Positions 40,359 through 49,117 of a stretch of DNA of 64,000 bases are shown here, piece by piece. The notes beneath the pieces are model-generated. The model had not been told where the DNA came from. It worked only from the letters and a program-made list of their open reading frames with translations, and searched no databases. Made by a program: the position numbers and the translations under genes. The first letter of the stretch is position 1. Each line of letters begins with the position of its first letter. This stretch comes from Abditibacterium sp. (GTDB taxonomy: Bacteria; Armatimonadota; Abditibacteriia; Abditibacteriales; Abditibacteriaceae): assembly GCA_030448265.1 (NCBI GenBank), contig JAUJNG010000025.1, positions 1 to 64,000 of the forward strand, written 5' to 3'.

Positions 40359-43010
40359 ATGGTCGAACGCGCGCGGCAACTTTACACTGTGGGCGTGCCA
40401 TTTTCCCCTTCCCTCGACACTGCGCCCGATCCCTATCATTGGCCGGTTTTACGTTCTTACGACCTCCAACATCTGGCGCGCATCGCGTTGCCTCTGGGCG
40501 GCATCGGAACCGGCACGGTTTCTCTCGGTGGGCGCGGCGATTTGCGCGACTGGGAAATCGTCAACCGTCCCGCCAAAGGCTTTGTTCCTCCCAACACCCA
40601 TTTCGCGATCCGCATCGCGGGCGAGGACGGCCTCGCCACGACGCGCGCTCTCGAAGGCCCGCTCGACCCTGCGCTTTACGAAGGTTCGGACGGCAGTCCG
40701 GCGCCCAATCATGGTTTGCCGCGCTTTCGGGAATGCGCTTTCGAGGCCGCTTATCCGTTGGGGCAAGTCCTTTTGAGCGATCCCGATGTGCCCGTAACGG
40801 TGCGCCTGCAAGCCTTCAATCCCCTGGTGCCTGGCGATGTCGAGAGAAGCAGCCTGCCCGTCGCGGTGCTGCGTTTTGTGGTCTTCAATTCCGGCTCGGC
40901 GCCCTTGCAGATTTCAGTGTGCGGCAGCGTGGGCAACTTCATCGGGCGCGATCCGGCCTGCGACCCCAACCTCAAGCCGCGCAATCGCAACACCTTTCAC
41001 GAAGAAGACGGCTTGACCGGAGTGTGCGGGCACAGCGATCTCGACCCCGATGCCGAAGGCTGGGGTTCGCTGGCACTGGCGGCGCTCGGGCAGGGCGCGC
41101 AAGTCACTCATCGCACCGCCTGGGCGAGCCTGTCGTGGGGCGATTCTCTGCTCGACTTTTGGGATGATTTCTCCGCCGACGGGAAATTGGAAGAACGCCA
41201 GCAGGCTGAGGGAGACGACGCGCCCACCGCGTCACTGGCGTTGTCGCGCATGGTGGCGCCTGGCGAGGCGATGCCCTTTGAGTTCGTGCTGGCGTGGCGC
41301 TTTCCCAACCGCCAGTCGTGGACGCCCAGGGGACGCCCGCACTATGCGTCAGCGCCAGGCGGCGCCAATCTGGTCGGGCCGCCCACGGTGGGCAACTTCT
41401 ACGCGACCCGCTTCCAATCGGCCTGGGATGCGGCCCGCCATGCCGCGGCCCATTTGCCATCTCTCGAAGCCGATACGCTGCGTTTCGCGCGCGCTTTTTA
41501 TGGAAGTGATCTGCCCGATGTGGTCAAAGAGGCGGCGGGGTTCAACCTGTCCACACTGCGCTCCCAGACCGTGTTTCGCACGCCCGACGGCCATTTTTTT
41601 GGCTGGGAAGGCGTCCATGACCGCGCCGGTTCGTGTTTCGGCTCCTGCACCCACGTTTGGAACTACGAACAGGCGACGGCCTTTCTGTTCGGCGATATGG
41701 CGCGTTCCTTTCGTGAAATCGAATGGTTGCACGCCACGCGCGACGACGGTCACATGAACTTTCGCGTGAAGCTGCCCCTGAAACACGCCCCAGCCCCCGA
41801 TGTGGCTGCCGCCGATGGTCAAATGGGCTGTTTGCTCAAGCTCTACCGCGACTGGCAGCTCTGCGGCGATGGGGAGTGGCTGCGCGCGCTGTGGCCCCGC
41901 GCCAGAAAAGCGCTGGAGTTTTGCTGGACTGAGGGCGGCTGGGACGCCGACCGCGACGGCGTGATGGAAGGCTGCCAGCACAACACGATGGATGTCGAAT
42001 ACTTCGGCCCCAACCCGCAGATGGGCACATGGTATCTGGGCGCGCTACGCGCCGGAGAAGAGATGGCGCGCGCCGTCGGCGAAGACGAGTTCGCTGCCCT
42101 GTGCCGCGATCTGTTCGAGCGCGGGGGGCGATGGATGGACGCTCAGCTGTGGAACGGCGAGTATTACGAACACGAAATCCGCTCGCCCGCCAGTCCCGAA
42201 GCGATTGCGCGCGGCCTGCGCCACCCGAACATGGGGAGCGCCAACTTAAGCGATCCCGATTTGCAACTGGGCGCGGGCTGTCTGGTCGATCAGCTCGCCG
42301 GACAGTTTGTGGCTCACGTTGCGGGACTGGGCCATCTGCTCGACGCGCAGAACGTGAAAATCGCGCTGCAAAGCATCTGGAAATACAACCGCCGCACCTC
42401 TTTGCACCCCCACTTCAACCACCTGCGTTCCTTCGCGCTGGGCGACGAAGCGGCGCTTTTAATGGCCAGTTATCCGCGCGGACGGCGCCCCAGGCGCCCC
42501 TTTCCCTATTACAACGAGGTGATGACCGGTTTCGAATACACCGCCGCCGTGGGAATGCTTTATGAAGGGTTAACCGCCGAAGGCCTGCAAGCCATTGCCG
42601 ACATTCGCGCGCGTTACGACGGGCACAAGCGCAGCCCCTTCGATGAGGCTGAGTGCGGCCATCACTACGCGCGCGCCATGGCGTCGTGGGGCGCGGTTCT
42701 GGCGCTCACCGGCTTCGGCTATTCCGGCGTCACGGGCGCGATGCGTTTCGCGCTCGCCGCGCAGGACGCGACGTGGTTCTGGTCGAACGGCGCGGCGTGG
42801 GGCACGCTGACGCAAGAGCCGGAAAACGGCGGCGTTGGCGTGACTCTCACCGTTTTGCACGGCGGGCTGGCGCTGCACGAACTGGTTTTGATGGAAGCAG
42901 ATCGAATCGCCGCGCGGCAGGAATGGCCGCACTTCCACACGGTTCGGGCCGGCGACAGCGTGACGCTACGGCTGGAAAAAGCGCGCGCATCCGGCACCGG
43001 TGCGGGATGA
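40359..43010 (+). CDS. GH116 family glycosidase (GBA2/glucosylceramidase-like)
   Basis: The 883-residue product resembles GH116 beta-glucosidases/beta-xylosidases and human GBA2. The N-terminal domain has LPLGGIGTGTVSLGGRGDLRDWEIVNRP. The catalytic (alpha/alpha)6 barrel contains FGSCTHVWNYEQATAFLFGDMARSFREIEW, DDGHMNFRVKLP, DGQMGCLLKLYRDWQLCGD and EGCQHNTMDVEYFGPNPQMG. The C-terminal part has FPYYNEVMTGFEYTAAVGML and GHKRSPFDEAECGHHYARAM, which are strongly conserved in the family. No signal peptide. GTG codons at 40389 and 40395 are alternative starts; using them would leave more promoter space to the divergent sulfatase. The substrate is probably a beta-glucoside. Confidence 0.92.
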   Translation: MVERARQLYTVGVPFSPSLDTAPDPYHWPVLRSYDLQHLARIALPLGGIGTGTVSLGGRGDLRDWEIVNRPAKGFVPPNTHFAIRIAGEDGLATTRALEGPLDPALYEGSDGSPAPNHGLPRFRECAFEAAYPLGQVLLSDPDVPVTVRLQAFNPLVPGDVERSSLPVAVLRFVVFNSGSAPLQISVCGSVGNFIGRDPACDPNLKPRNRNTFHEEDGLTGVCGHSDLDPDAEGWGSLALAALGQGAQVTHRTAWASLSWGDSLLDFWDDFSADGKLEERQQAEGDDAPTASLALSRMVAPGEAMPFEFVLAWRFPNRQSWTPRGRPHYASAPGGANLVGPPTVGNFYATRFQSAWDAARHAAAHLPSLEADTLRFARAFYGSDLPDVVKEAAGFNLSTLRSQTVFRTPDGHFFGWEGVHDRAGSCFGSCTHVWNYEQATAFLFGDMARSFREIEWLHATRDDGHMNFRVKLPLKHAPAPDVAAADGQMGCLLKLYRDWQLCGDGEWLRALWPRARKALEFCWTEGGWDADRDGVMEGCQHNTMDVEYFGPNPQMGTWYLGALRAGEEMARAVGEDEFAALCRDLFERGGRWMDAQLWNGEYYEHEIRSPASPEAIARGLRHPNMGSANLSDPDLQLGAGCLVDQLAGQFVAHVAGLGHLLDAQNVKIALQSIWKYNRRTSLHPHFNHLRSFALGDEAALLMASYPRGRRPRRPFPYYNEVMTGFEYTAAVGMLYEGLTAEGLQAIADIRARYDGHKRSPFDEAECGHHYARAMASWGAVLALTGFGYSGVTGAMRFALAAQDATWFWSNGAAWGTLTQEPENGGVGVTLTVLHGGLALHELVLMEADRIAARQEWPHFHTVRAGDSVTLRLEKARASGTGAG

Positions 43011-43025
43011 ATCGAAATCCCTCTT

Positions 43026-43775
43026 TCACTGCACGCCAGGCCACTCCAGCCACAAATTCGACAGGCATTCGAGCCGGTTTTCGTTGTGCAACGGGTGCTT
43101 GACGCGAAAAAACACCGCGTAGCGCGGCAGGGGCGCGATGTTGATGGTGGTGCTGTGCAGCAACTGATAATGCGCGATCACGGCATCGCCCGCCTGCGCG
43201 TGAACCTGCTGAGGAGGGCCGTAATCGAGCGCGGGGATTTTACCGCCGTTCATCAGTTCCTCAACGCCGTTTTCGCGGAAATACGCTTCCATCTTGCGGT
43301 GCGAACGAGGCCAGACCGAGAAATTGCCGCCGAAATCGCGCGACACGTCGGTCAAAAACACCGCCACGAGAGCCGTGAAACTGCTCAAAGTGCCCTGGGG
43401 CACGCCATTGGTGGGGGTGTAAACGCCGTCGATGTGCGGCCTGGGATCTTGCGGCGTCGTCCCGACTTCGCGCGGAAAACGCAGCGCGAGCTGGCCCCCG
43501 CCCGCGCGCGAAACGTTGCCTTGGCCCAGCAACCCTTCAAGCGTTTCGCGCACGCCCGATGCGTTGAAAAGATCGGTGATTACGGGTTGGTCGCGCAGTT
43601 CGGGGAAAAAAGTCTGGGCGCTCCATTTTACCAGTTCGTCGCTGGAAAAGCCCTGGCCGAGTCGGTGATTAATGGTTTGAACCGCGTTATCGACCAACGG
43701 CGGCGCGACGGCGCCGCGCAAAAGGGTAAAGCCGTTTTCGAGCAGTTCGGTTTTGGCTTGTGGTGTGAGTGACAT
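43026..43775 (-). CDS. phytanoyl-CoA dioxygenase (PhyH) family protein
   Basis: The 249-residue product is a putative Fe(II)/2-oxoglutarate-dependent oxygenase. It has LLENGFTLLRGAVAPPLVDNA, the iron ligands H-x-D in DPRPHIDGVYTP, a DFGGNFSVWPRSHRK segment and the distal His in AGDAVIAHYQLLHSTTINIAPLPRYAVFFR. The 2OG-binding Arg is probably in the last motif. PhyH members hydroxylate very different substrates, so none can be named. It converges on the GH116 gene with 15 bp between stops. Confidence 0.87.
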   Translation of the reverse strand: MSLTPQAKTELLENGFTLLRGAVAPPLVDNAVQTINHRLGQGFSSDELVKWSAQTFFPELRDQPVITDLFNASGVRETLEGLLGQGNVSRAGGGQLALRFPREVGTTPQDPRPHIDGVYTPTNGVPQGTLSSFTALVAVFLTDVSRDFGGNFSVWPRSHRKMEAYFRENGVEELMNGGKIPALDYGPPQQVHAQAGDAVIAHYQLLHSTTINIAPLPRYAVFFRVKHPLHNENRLECLSNLWLEWPGVQ

Positions 43776-43910
43776 GAGAAAAGCGAGAAACCTTAGTTAT
43801 GACTCAAACGGTCACCCTCGGCGCCTGATGCAGTCCGCAGCTAAGCCATGAGCGCGCTTAACCAGTCCTTAGCCTCAACACCGCGCGCCCTTGCTACGCT
43901 TTAAAACACT

Positions 43911-44798
43911 ATGAAAGCTATTTTTCGCCCGCTTCTCTCCCTCGCGCTGACGCTTTTGTGTTTCGTTCCCGCTCTCGCCGCGCCGCGCGCGCAGCACGTT
44001 TTCATCGTGTCCTTCGATGGCGGCAAGCCCGAAGTGATGAAACGCTCGCCGATGCCGCTCACTCTGGCGATGGCGCAGTCGGGCGCCGCGACCTGGAACG
44101 CCCAAACCGTGTTTCCCTCCGTCACTCTGGTTTCCCACACCTCCATGCTCACCGGCGTAAGTCCCGCCAAACATGGCATTAGGTGGAACGACTGGATTCC
44201 AAGGCGCGGTCTGGTCAAAATTCCCACCATTTTCGGCCTCGCCCAGCGAAATGGCTACACCACGGCGATGTTCGCCGGAAAACCCAAGTTTCGCCATCTC
44301 AACGTGCCAGGCACGCTCGACCGCTTCGCCATTCCCTCCTATTCGGCCCGCGTCGTGGCGAAGACGGCGGCGCAATATATCGTCGAACACAAGCCGAATT
44401 TAACTTTCATTCACTTCGCCGATCCCGACGGCGCGGGCCACCAGTTCGGCTGGGGCACGCCGCAGCAGGTCAAGGCGTTCGCCGACTCGGACAAAGCGCT
44501 GCAAACCCTGCGCGATGCCGTTAAAGCCGCCGGAATCGAAAAGCAGAGCGTGTTCATCCTCTCCGCCGATCACGGCGGGCACGACAAAACCCACGGCACC
44601 AATCGCCCCGACGACATGACGATTCCCTGGATCGTCTGGGGCGCTGCCGTGAAGCCCCGTTTCGAGATCAAAACGCCCGTCAGCACGATGGACACGGCGG
44701 CAACCGCGCTGTGGTTGCTCGACGTGCCGGTTCCGGCCAGTTTCGAGGGCAAAGCGGTGGAAGCCGCGTTTTTGCCTTTGCCAGCCCCGAAAAAGTAG
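43911..44798 (+). CDS. exported alkaline-phosphatase-superfamily phosphodiesterase
   Basis: The 295-residue product has a signal peptide (LLSLALTLLCFVPALAAP). An AP-superfamily domain of the nucleotide pyrophosphatase/phosphodiesterase type follows: HVFIVSFDGGKPEVM (metal Asp), the nucleophile Thr in FPSVTLVSHTSMLTGVSPAKHG, FIHFADPDGAGHQFGWGT and SADHGGHDKTHG (metal DH and H). All six usual metal ligands seem to be present. The protein is shorter than animal NPPs. It acts in the periplasm; the substrate is unknown. It ends with TAG. Confidence 0.9.
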   Translation: MKAIFRPLLSLALTLLCFVPALAAPRAQHVFIVSFDGGKPEVMKRSPMPLTLAMAQSGAATWNAQTVFPSVTLVSHTSMLTGVSPAKHGIRWNDWIPRRGLVKIPTIFGLAQRNGYTTAMFAGKPKFRHLNVPGTLDRFAIPSYSARVVAKTAAQYIVEHKPNLTFIHFADPDGAGHQFGWGTPQQVKAFADSDKALQTLRDAVKAAGIEKQSVFILSADHGGHDKTHGTNRPDDMTIPWIVWGAAVKPRFEIKTPVSTMDTAATALWLLDVPVPASFEGKAVEAAFLPLPAPKK

Positions 44799-44813
44799 GG
44801 CGAGCGAAGCCAA

Positions 44814-44915
44814 TTTTTTCACCGCAAAGACGCAAAGAAAAAGAGAGAAGCTATTCAAAGGGCCTTGAAAACCTCGCTTCTCACTCTTTTTCTTTGCGTC
44901 TTTGCGGTGAAAAAT
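44814..44915. repeat. ACCGCAAAGACGCAAAG-type inverted repeat
   Basis: Arms TTTTTCACCGCAAAGACGCA.. and complement of about 36 bp, a variant of the CACAGAGA family, between the phosphodiesterase and flavoprotein genes. Confidence 0.88.
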
Positions 44916-44947
44916 CTCTCCCGCGCCTGCTTTCTTACACTGGGGGC

Positions 44948-46216
44948 ATGACTAAAATCGCCATTATCGGCGCCGGCCCAATCGGGATCGAAGCCGCGCT
45001 TTATGGGAGCGTGGCCGGATTCGAAGTGCAGGTTTTCGAGCGCGGACGCATCGGAGAAAACCTGCGGCAGTGGGGCCACGTGCGGCTTTTCACCGAGTGG
45101 AAGCGCGACCGCTCGCCGCTCGCCGAAAAGTTACTACGCGAGCGCGGCGACCATCTGCCCGACGGCGAAAGCCATCCGACGGGCGCCAGACTCGCCGATT
45201 ACCTATTGAAACTGGCGACGCTTGAACCGCTTAAAAATCGCATTTCGCCTCAAACTGAGGTGGTGAGCATCGCGCGCGAGGGACTGCTTAAAAGCGACGC
45301 CTGGGAAAGTGAGCGGCGCGCGTTCGCTCCGTTTCGCGTTTTGACTAAAGGCGTCGCGGGCGAAAAAATCCGCCATTTCGACGCGATTCTTGATACCACG
45401 GGCGTTTATGGAACTCCCAACTTCGCCGGAAGCGGCGGCATGGCGGCGGCGGGCGAACTGGGTCTTCAAGGGTTCATCGACTACGCCATTCCCGATGTCG
45501 CGGGCGCCGATAACGCGCGCTTTTGGAACAAGCACGCGCTGGTGATTGGAAGCGGCCACAGCGCGGCTTCGACGCTGCTTTCCATCGCCGATTTGTTCGA
45601 AAAAGGCTCCAAAACGCGCGTGACGTGGGTGGTGCGCCGCGATGTGGCGCGCGACGGCAGCGTGTATATTTTCGAATCTAACGACCAATCATCGGGCCGT
45701 CAAAAACTGGGACAGCGCGCCAATGAGCTGGCGCGCCACGAGCGCGTCGATTTTCGGCCCCGCACTGTTGTCGAAGCCATCGCGCGCCGCGCTCACCGTT
45801 TCACCGTGACTCTCAGCGACGGCCAGACCGTCGAATGCGACACCGTTTGCGCCCACACCGGTTTTCGGCCCGACGAAACGCTGTGGAGGGAACTTCAAAT
45901 CGCGCCCCACGCCGCGACCGGCGCGCCTTCGCCCCAACTCGCCGAGGCGCTCAACGGCGCCAATGTGCGCGCCGGTGTCGGGCTTTCGACCGGATATGCC
46001 GAAAAACTCGCCGAATTTCAGAGGCCGGAAAACGAAGAAAAACTTGACTCGACCGAGCTTTTGAAGTTGCCGGAGCCGAATTTTTACGTTCTGGGCATTA
46101 AATCGTATGGCCGCGACGCCGGTTTTTTGATGCAAAACGGCTTTCGGCAGGTGCGCGACGTTTATCAATTGATTTCGGGCGACGCGGCGTTGGATTTATA
46201 TGAAGGTGCGATTTAG
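44948..46216 (+). CDS. FAD-dependent NAD(P)-binding oxidoreductase
   Basis: The 422-residue product has an FAD-binding Rossmann motif at the start (IAIIGAGPIGIEAALYGSVAGFEVQVFERG). A second nucleotide-binding motif is HALVIGSGHSAASTLLSIADLF, and GFRPDETLWRELQI resembles the third FAD contact. The C-terminal segment FYVLGIKSYGRDAGFLMQNGFRQVRDV is characteristic of a group related to flavin monooxygenases and thioredoxin-reductase-like proteins. No CxxC is present, so it is not a thioredoxin reductase. The long upstream extension of this frame runs into a hairpin repeat and the preceding gene, so the ATG at 44948 is chosen. Substrate unknown. Confidence 0.85.
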   Translation: MTKIAIIGAGPIGIEAALYGSVAGFEVQVFERGRIGENLRQWGHVRLFTEWKRDRSPLAEKLLRERGDHLPDGESHPTGARLADYLLKLATLEPLKNRISPQTEVVSIAREGLLKSDAWESERRAFAPFRVLTKGVAGEKIRHFDAILDTTGVYGTPNFAGSGGMAAAGELGLQGFIDYAIPDVAGADNARFWNKHALVIGSGHSAASTLLSIADLFEKGSKTRVTWVVRRDVARDGSVYIFESNDQSSGRQKLGQRANELARHERVDFRPRTVVEAIARRAHRFTVTLSDGQTVECDTVCAHTGFRPDETLWRELQIAPHAATGAPSPQLAEALNGANVRAGVGLSTGYAEKLAEFQRPENEEKLDSTELLKLPEPNFYVLGIKSYGRDAGFLMQNGFRQVRDVYQLISGDAALDLYEGAI

Positions 46217-46225
46217 AATTCGGTT

Positions 46226-46352
46226 CAACCCCTCCCTAACCCTCCTCACAAGTGGAGGGGGAACCGGTCAGCATTGCGTGTTCTGCAAATGACGAGAAAC
46301 GTCACACCGGTTTGGTTCCCCCTCCACTTGTGGGGAGGGTTAGGGAGGGGCA
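46226..46352. repeat. inverted repeat (CCCCTCCCTAACCCTCC type)
   Basis: Arms CCCCTCCCTAACCCTCCTCA.. and complement, ~35 bp, with inner AACCGG/CCGGTT pairing, 10 bp after the flavoprotein stop. Confidence 0.88.
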
Positions 46353-46382
46353 AGACGCACCGCATCAAGGGGCACCAGGCGC

Positions 46383-46417
46383 AAAAAGGGCGCGGTGTTA
46401 ATTCACCGCGCCCTTTC
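46383..46417. terminator. terminator between convergent genes
   Basis: AAAAAGGGCGCGGTG-TTAATT-CACCGCGCCCTTTCTT: strong stem with A-tract and T-tract, usable in both directions, between the flavoprotein and rhodanese genes. Confidence 0.8.
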
Positions 46418-46431
46418 TTGCTGAAATCAGG

Positions 46432-46833
46432 TTAGCTTTTGTCCATTTTGGCGCCCGATTTTTTCCATCCGGCGAGGCCAGGCGAGTAGTGCTTCACGTT
46501 GGTGTAGCCCAGTTTCATGGCGGCGACAGCGGCTTTTTTGTAAGCGCCGCAGTGTTCGTTGCCGCAATAGGCCACGATGAGCGCGTTTTTGTTGGCGGGC
46601 AGTTTCGCTTTGAGGTTGCTTCCCACGGCTTCGTAGTTGAGCGCGCCAGGAATGCGGCCCGCTTTGTAGCTCTCGCTGCCATTGACATCGAGAACGACAA
46701 CTTTTTTGGCTTTGATGGCCTTAACCAGGTCGGCGTGAGCAATCGAGGGCACTTCGGCGGCGCGCGCCGGAAGCGCGATGGTGAGGGCCAGAGGAGCGGC
46801 CAAGCTGAGGACGGCAAGGGGTTTCAAGAACAT
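46432..46833 (-). CDS. exported rhodanese-like domain protein
   Basis: The 133-residue product has a signal peptide (MFLKPLAVLSLAAPLALTIALPARAAE) and one rhodanese domain: HADLVKAIKAKKVVVLDVNGSESYKAGRIPGALNY, then the active-site Cys region ALIVAYCGNEHCGAYKKAAVAAMKLGY and YSPGLAGWKKSG. GGAG lies 9 bp before the ATG at 46833 and directly abuts the upstream ATG at 46842, so 46833 is the better start. It acts in the periplasm, with a sulfur-transfer or redox role by analogy. Confidence 0.88.
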   Translation of the reverse strand: MFLKPLAVLSLAAPLALTIALPARAAEVPSIAHADLVKAIKAKKVVVLDVNGSESYKAGRIPGALNYEAVGSNLKAKLPANKNALIVAYCGNEHCGAYKKAAVAAMKLGYTNVKHYSPGLAGWKKSGAKMDKS

Positions 46834-46923
46834 ATTTTTCATCTCCTGCAAGATCGAAATCCGCGCGCAATTGCGGCGATTCCTTCCTATAAACAACTCA
46901 AAACCGCAATTGTTCCACGTTTC

Positions 46924-47022
46924 GATAATTTCGCGCCCCACGCGGAGGCGCAGAATTTTTGGAGATTTGGTTAAAACCTCTTTTTTAATTCTCTGCGCCT
47001 CCGCGTGGGGCGCGAAATTATC
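46924..47022. repeat. inverted repeat (GCGCCCCACGCGGAGGCGCAG type)
   Basis: Arms GATAATTTCGCGCCCCACGC.. and complement, ~36 bp. Its right arm reaches into the stop codon of the M16 peptidase gene at 47021. Confidence 0.88.
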
Positions 47023-48250
47023 AATGCAGCGAATCGAGCGGCCCCGTCGCCACCACCGTCGCAAGGTCGAACGGTTTGCCCTGCAAAACTTCGTTGACCT
47101 GTGCGGGCGTGACGCCCAGCAGCCGTTCGAGCGCGTCCTGCGGCGATTTCTGTTCCCTGCGATACATCCAGTCGAAACCGACGGGGCGCAGGCGTCCCAT
47201 CGGCGTTTCGGCGCCCAGCACCATCGCCGAGGCGATGCGGCGGCGGGCGCGCTCGATTTCTTCGACCGAAAGGCCCTCGGCGCACGCTTTGGCGATCTCA
47301 TTCCGAAACACATCGAGCGCTTGCTGCGCGCGGCTCGGATCGACCAACAAATAGCCGTAAAACGCGCCCGCGCCGTCGTTAGCGTCGTGGCCGATTTGCG
47401 CGGCTTCGGCGATGCCAGGATGCACCAAAGCCCAGTAAAGCCGCGACGCCTCGCCCGCGCCGATGACTTCGCCCGCGAGCGCGGCGGCGGTGCGCCGTTC
47501 GTCCTGCGAAGCAAAACCTGGCGCCATCAGCGCGATGTGGGCGCGATTGAATTTGTCGTTGCGCTTGACGTTGATTTTCGGCGACGGCACAAATTCGGGC
47601 GATTCGCGCGGCACCTCGGCCACGTTCCAGTCGCCGCACAGCGCCTGCGCCTGCGCTTTCACGCCTTCCCAATCGTAATTTCCGGTCAGGGCGAGCGTGA
47701 GGTTGTTGGCGGCGTAGCGGCGCGAAAAATACTCGTGCATCTGGTCGCGCGTCAGGGCGCGAATCGAATCGCTCGAACCCAGAACCGAGCCGCCCAGCGG
47801 ATGGTCGCCGAAATAAGTGGCGCGCAGCAGGTCGAAAACGGCGAACTGGGGCCGGTCTTCATACATGGCGATCTCTTCCAGAATCACGTTTTTTTCCATG
47901 TCGAAGTCTTCGTTTCGCAGCGCGGGGCGCATCATATCGGCCAGCAAATCGAGAATCTGCTCCTGAAACTGCGGCAAAACCGCGCCGTAATACACGGTTT
48001 CCTCTTCCGATGTAAAAGCGTTGTTGCGCGCGCCCATGGCGTCGAATTCGCGGTTGACATCGGCGGGCGTGCGTTTGGGCGTGCCCTTGAACATCATGTG
48101 TTCGAGAAAATGCGAGACGCCGCTTATTTCGGGCGTTTCGTCGCGCGCGCCGGTTTTGACGAAAAATCCTGTCGCCAGAGTGCGCGCGTCGTCGTGATGT
48201 TCCCCCACGATGGTGAGGCCGTTTTGAAGTTGATGAAAGTGATGTTGCAT
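47021..48250 (-). CDS. M16 family zinc peptidase (insulinase/processing-peptidase type)
   Basis: The 409-residue product is a single-unit M16 peptidase, similar to mitochondrial processing peptidase beta and YmxG. The inverted zinc motif HFLEHMMFKG (HxxEH) lies near residue 50, and the distal Glu is in EKNVILEEIAMYEDRP. The C-terminal half has the second, inactive M16 lobe (LTGNYDWEGVKAQAQ, ARRRIASAMVLGAETPMGRL). Length fits the ~410-430 residue single-unit form. The ATG at 48250 gives MQHHFHQLQNGL, the usual beginning; an upstream ATG at 48277 overlaps a hairpin repeat. Confidence 0.92.
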   Translation of the reverse strand: MQHHFHQLQNGLTIVGEHHDDARTLATGFFVKTGARDETPEISGVSHFLEHMMFKGTPKRTPADVNREFDAMGARNNAFTSEEETVYYGAVLPQFQEQILDLLADMMRPALRNEDFDMEKNVILEEIAMYEDRPQFAVFDLLRATYFGDHPLGGSVLGSSDSIRALTRDQMHEYFSRRYAANNLTLALTGNYDWEGVKAQAQALCGDWNVAEVPRESPEFVPSPKINVKRNDKFNRAHIALMAPGFASQDERRTAAALAGEVIGAGEASRLYWALVHPGIAEAAQIGHDANDGAGAFYGYLLVDPSRAQQALDVFRNEIAKACAEGLSVEEIERARRRIASAMVLGAETPMGRLRPVGFDWMYRREQKSPQDALERLLGVTPAQVNEVLQGKPFDLATVVATGPLDSLH

Positions 48251-48263
48251 AAGATGAATTTTG

Positions 48264-48345
48264 AACCACAGAGACACGGAGACACAGAGGAAAAAGAGGG
48301 TTTTAAACTCAAAAAAATCTCTGTGTCTCCGTGTCTCTGTGGTTA
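48264..48345. repeat. CACAGAGA-family inverted repeat
   Basis: Arms AACCACAGAGACACGGAGAC.. and complement, 27 bp each, between the M16 peptidase start and the stop of the UDG gene. Confidence 0.9.
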
Positions 48346-49020
48346 ATCTAAAAGTTCTTTCGCTCGTGTGAAAACCGCGTCGAGCATTGGTTCCGTCAAA
48401 CGTCCGGTGAAAGTGTTTTGCTGGCTGGGATGGTAAGTGCCCAGCAAAAAGAGTTTATCGGCGATTTCAAACTTCGCGCCGTGCCCAAATTTAGGCCGCG
48501 TTTTCGATTTGGTAAGCCCGACTTCGCGCAGCGCATCGAAGGCGGCGTCGAAACCGATTTTGCCCAGCCCGACAACGACGCGAAGGTCGCGCAAGAGCCG
48601 CAGTTCTTCGAGCAAAAAGGGACGGCAGTTGCCCAGTTCTTCGGGCAGGGGCTTGTTGTCGGGCGGCGCGCAGTGCGCGGCGGCGGCGATGTAGCAGTTG
48701 ATAAGTTCGAGGCCGTCGCCCGCGAATTTGGAGGTTTCCTGGTTACAAAAACCGGCGCGATACAGGGCGCGAAACAGCCAGTCGCCACTGCGGTCGCCGG
48801 TAAAAATGCGCCCCGTTCGATTGCCGCCATGCGCGGCGGGCGCAAGTCCCACGATGAGAAGCTGCGCCCGTTCATCTCCCAGCGAAGGCACTGGGCGCGC
48901 CCAGTAACTCTCGCCGCGAAAACGCGCGGGCGGGTTCTGCGTGACAGCTTCGCGCCAGGCGACGAGGCGCGGGCAGCGAAAACAGTTCGCCTGCTGCTCT
49001 TGCAATTCGATGACATTCAT
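48343..49020 (-). CDS. type-5 uracil-DNA glycosylase (UdgB)
   Basis: The 225-residue product removes uracil (and possibly hypoxanthine) from DNA. It begins with an Fe-S-associated Cys pattern, CFRCPRLVAWRE. Motif A, GLAPAAHGGNRTGRIFTGD, places Ala rather than Asp or Glu at the catalytic position, a mark of family 5. The C-terminal GTYHPSQQNTFTGRLT is motif B. Further cysteines near 106 and 115 probably complete the 4Fe-4S ligands. The stop falls at the edge of a hairpin repeat. Confidence 0.9.
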   Translation of the reverse strand: MNVIELQEQQANCFRCPRLVAWREAVTQNPPARFRGESYWARPVPSLGDERAQLLIVGLAPAAHGGNRTGRIFTGDRSGDWLFRALYRAGFCNQETSKFAGDGLELINCYIAAAAHCAPPDNKPLPEELGNCRPFLLEELRLLRDLRVVVGLGKIGFDAAFDALREVGLTKSKTRPKFGHGAKFEIADKLFLLGTYHPSQQNTFTGRLTEPMLDAVFTRAKELLD

Positions 49021-49021
49021 A

Positions 49022-49117
49022 GTCCAAGGCTAAAGGATGAAGGCTAAAGGCTAAATCACTCTCAGTTCTCGCAGCCCTGCTTGATTTAGCCTTTAGCCTT
49101 CATCCTTTAGCCTTCTT
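49022..49117. repeat. inverted repeat (GGCTAAAGGATGAAGGCTAAA type)
   Basis: Arms AAGGCTAAAGGATGAAGGCT.. and complement, about 33 bp. It starts 2 bp upstream of the UDG ATG and encodes the last codons and TAA of the RfaE2-KdsB gene. Confidence 0.9.
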
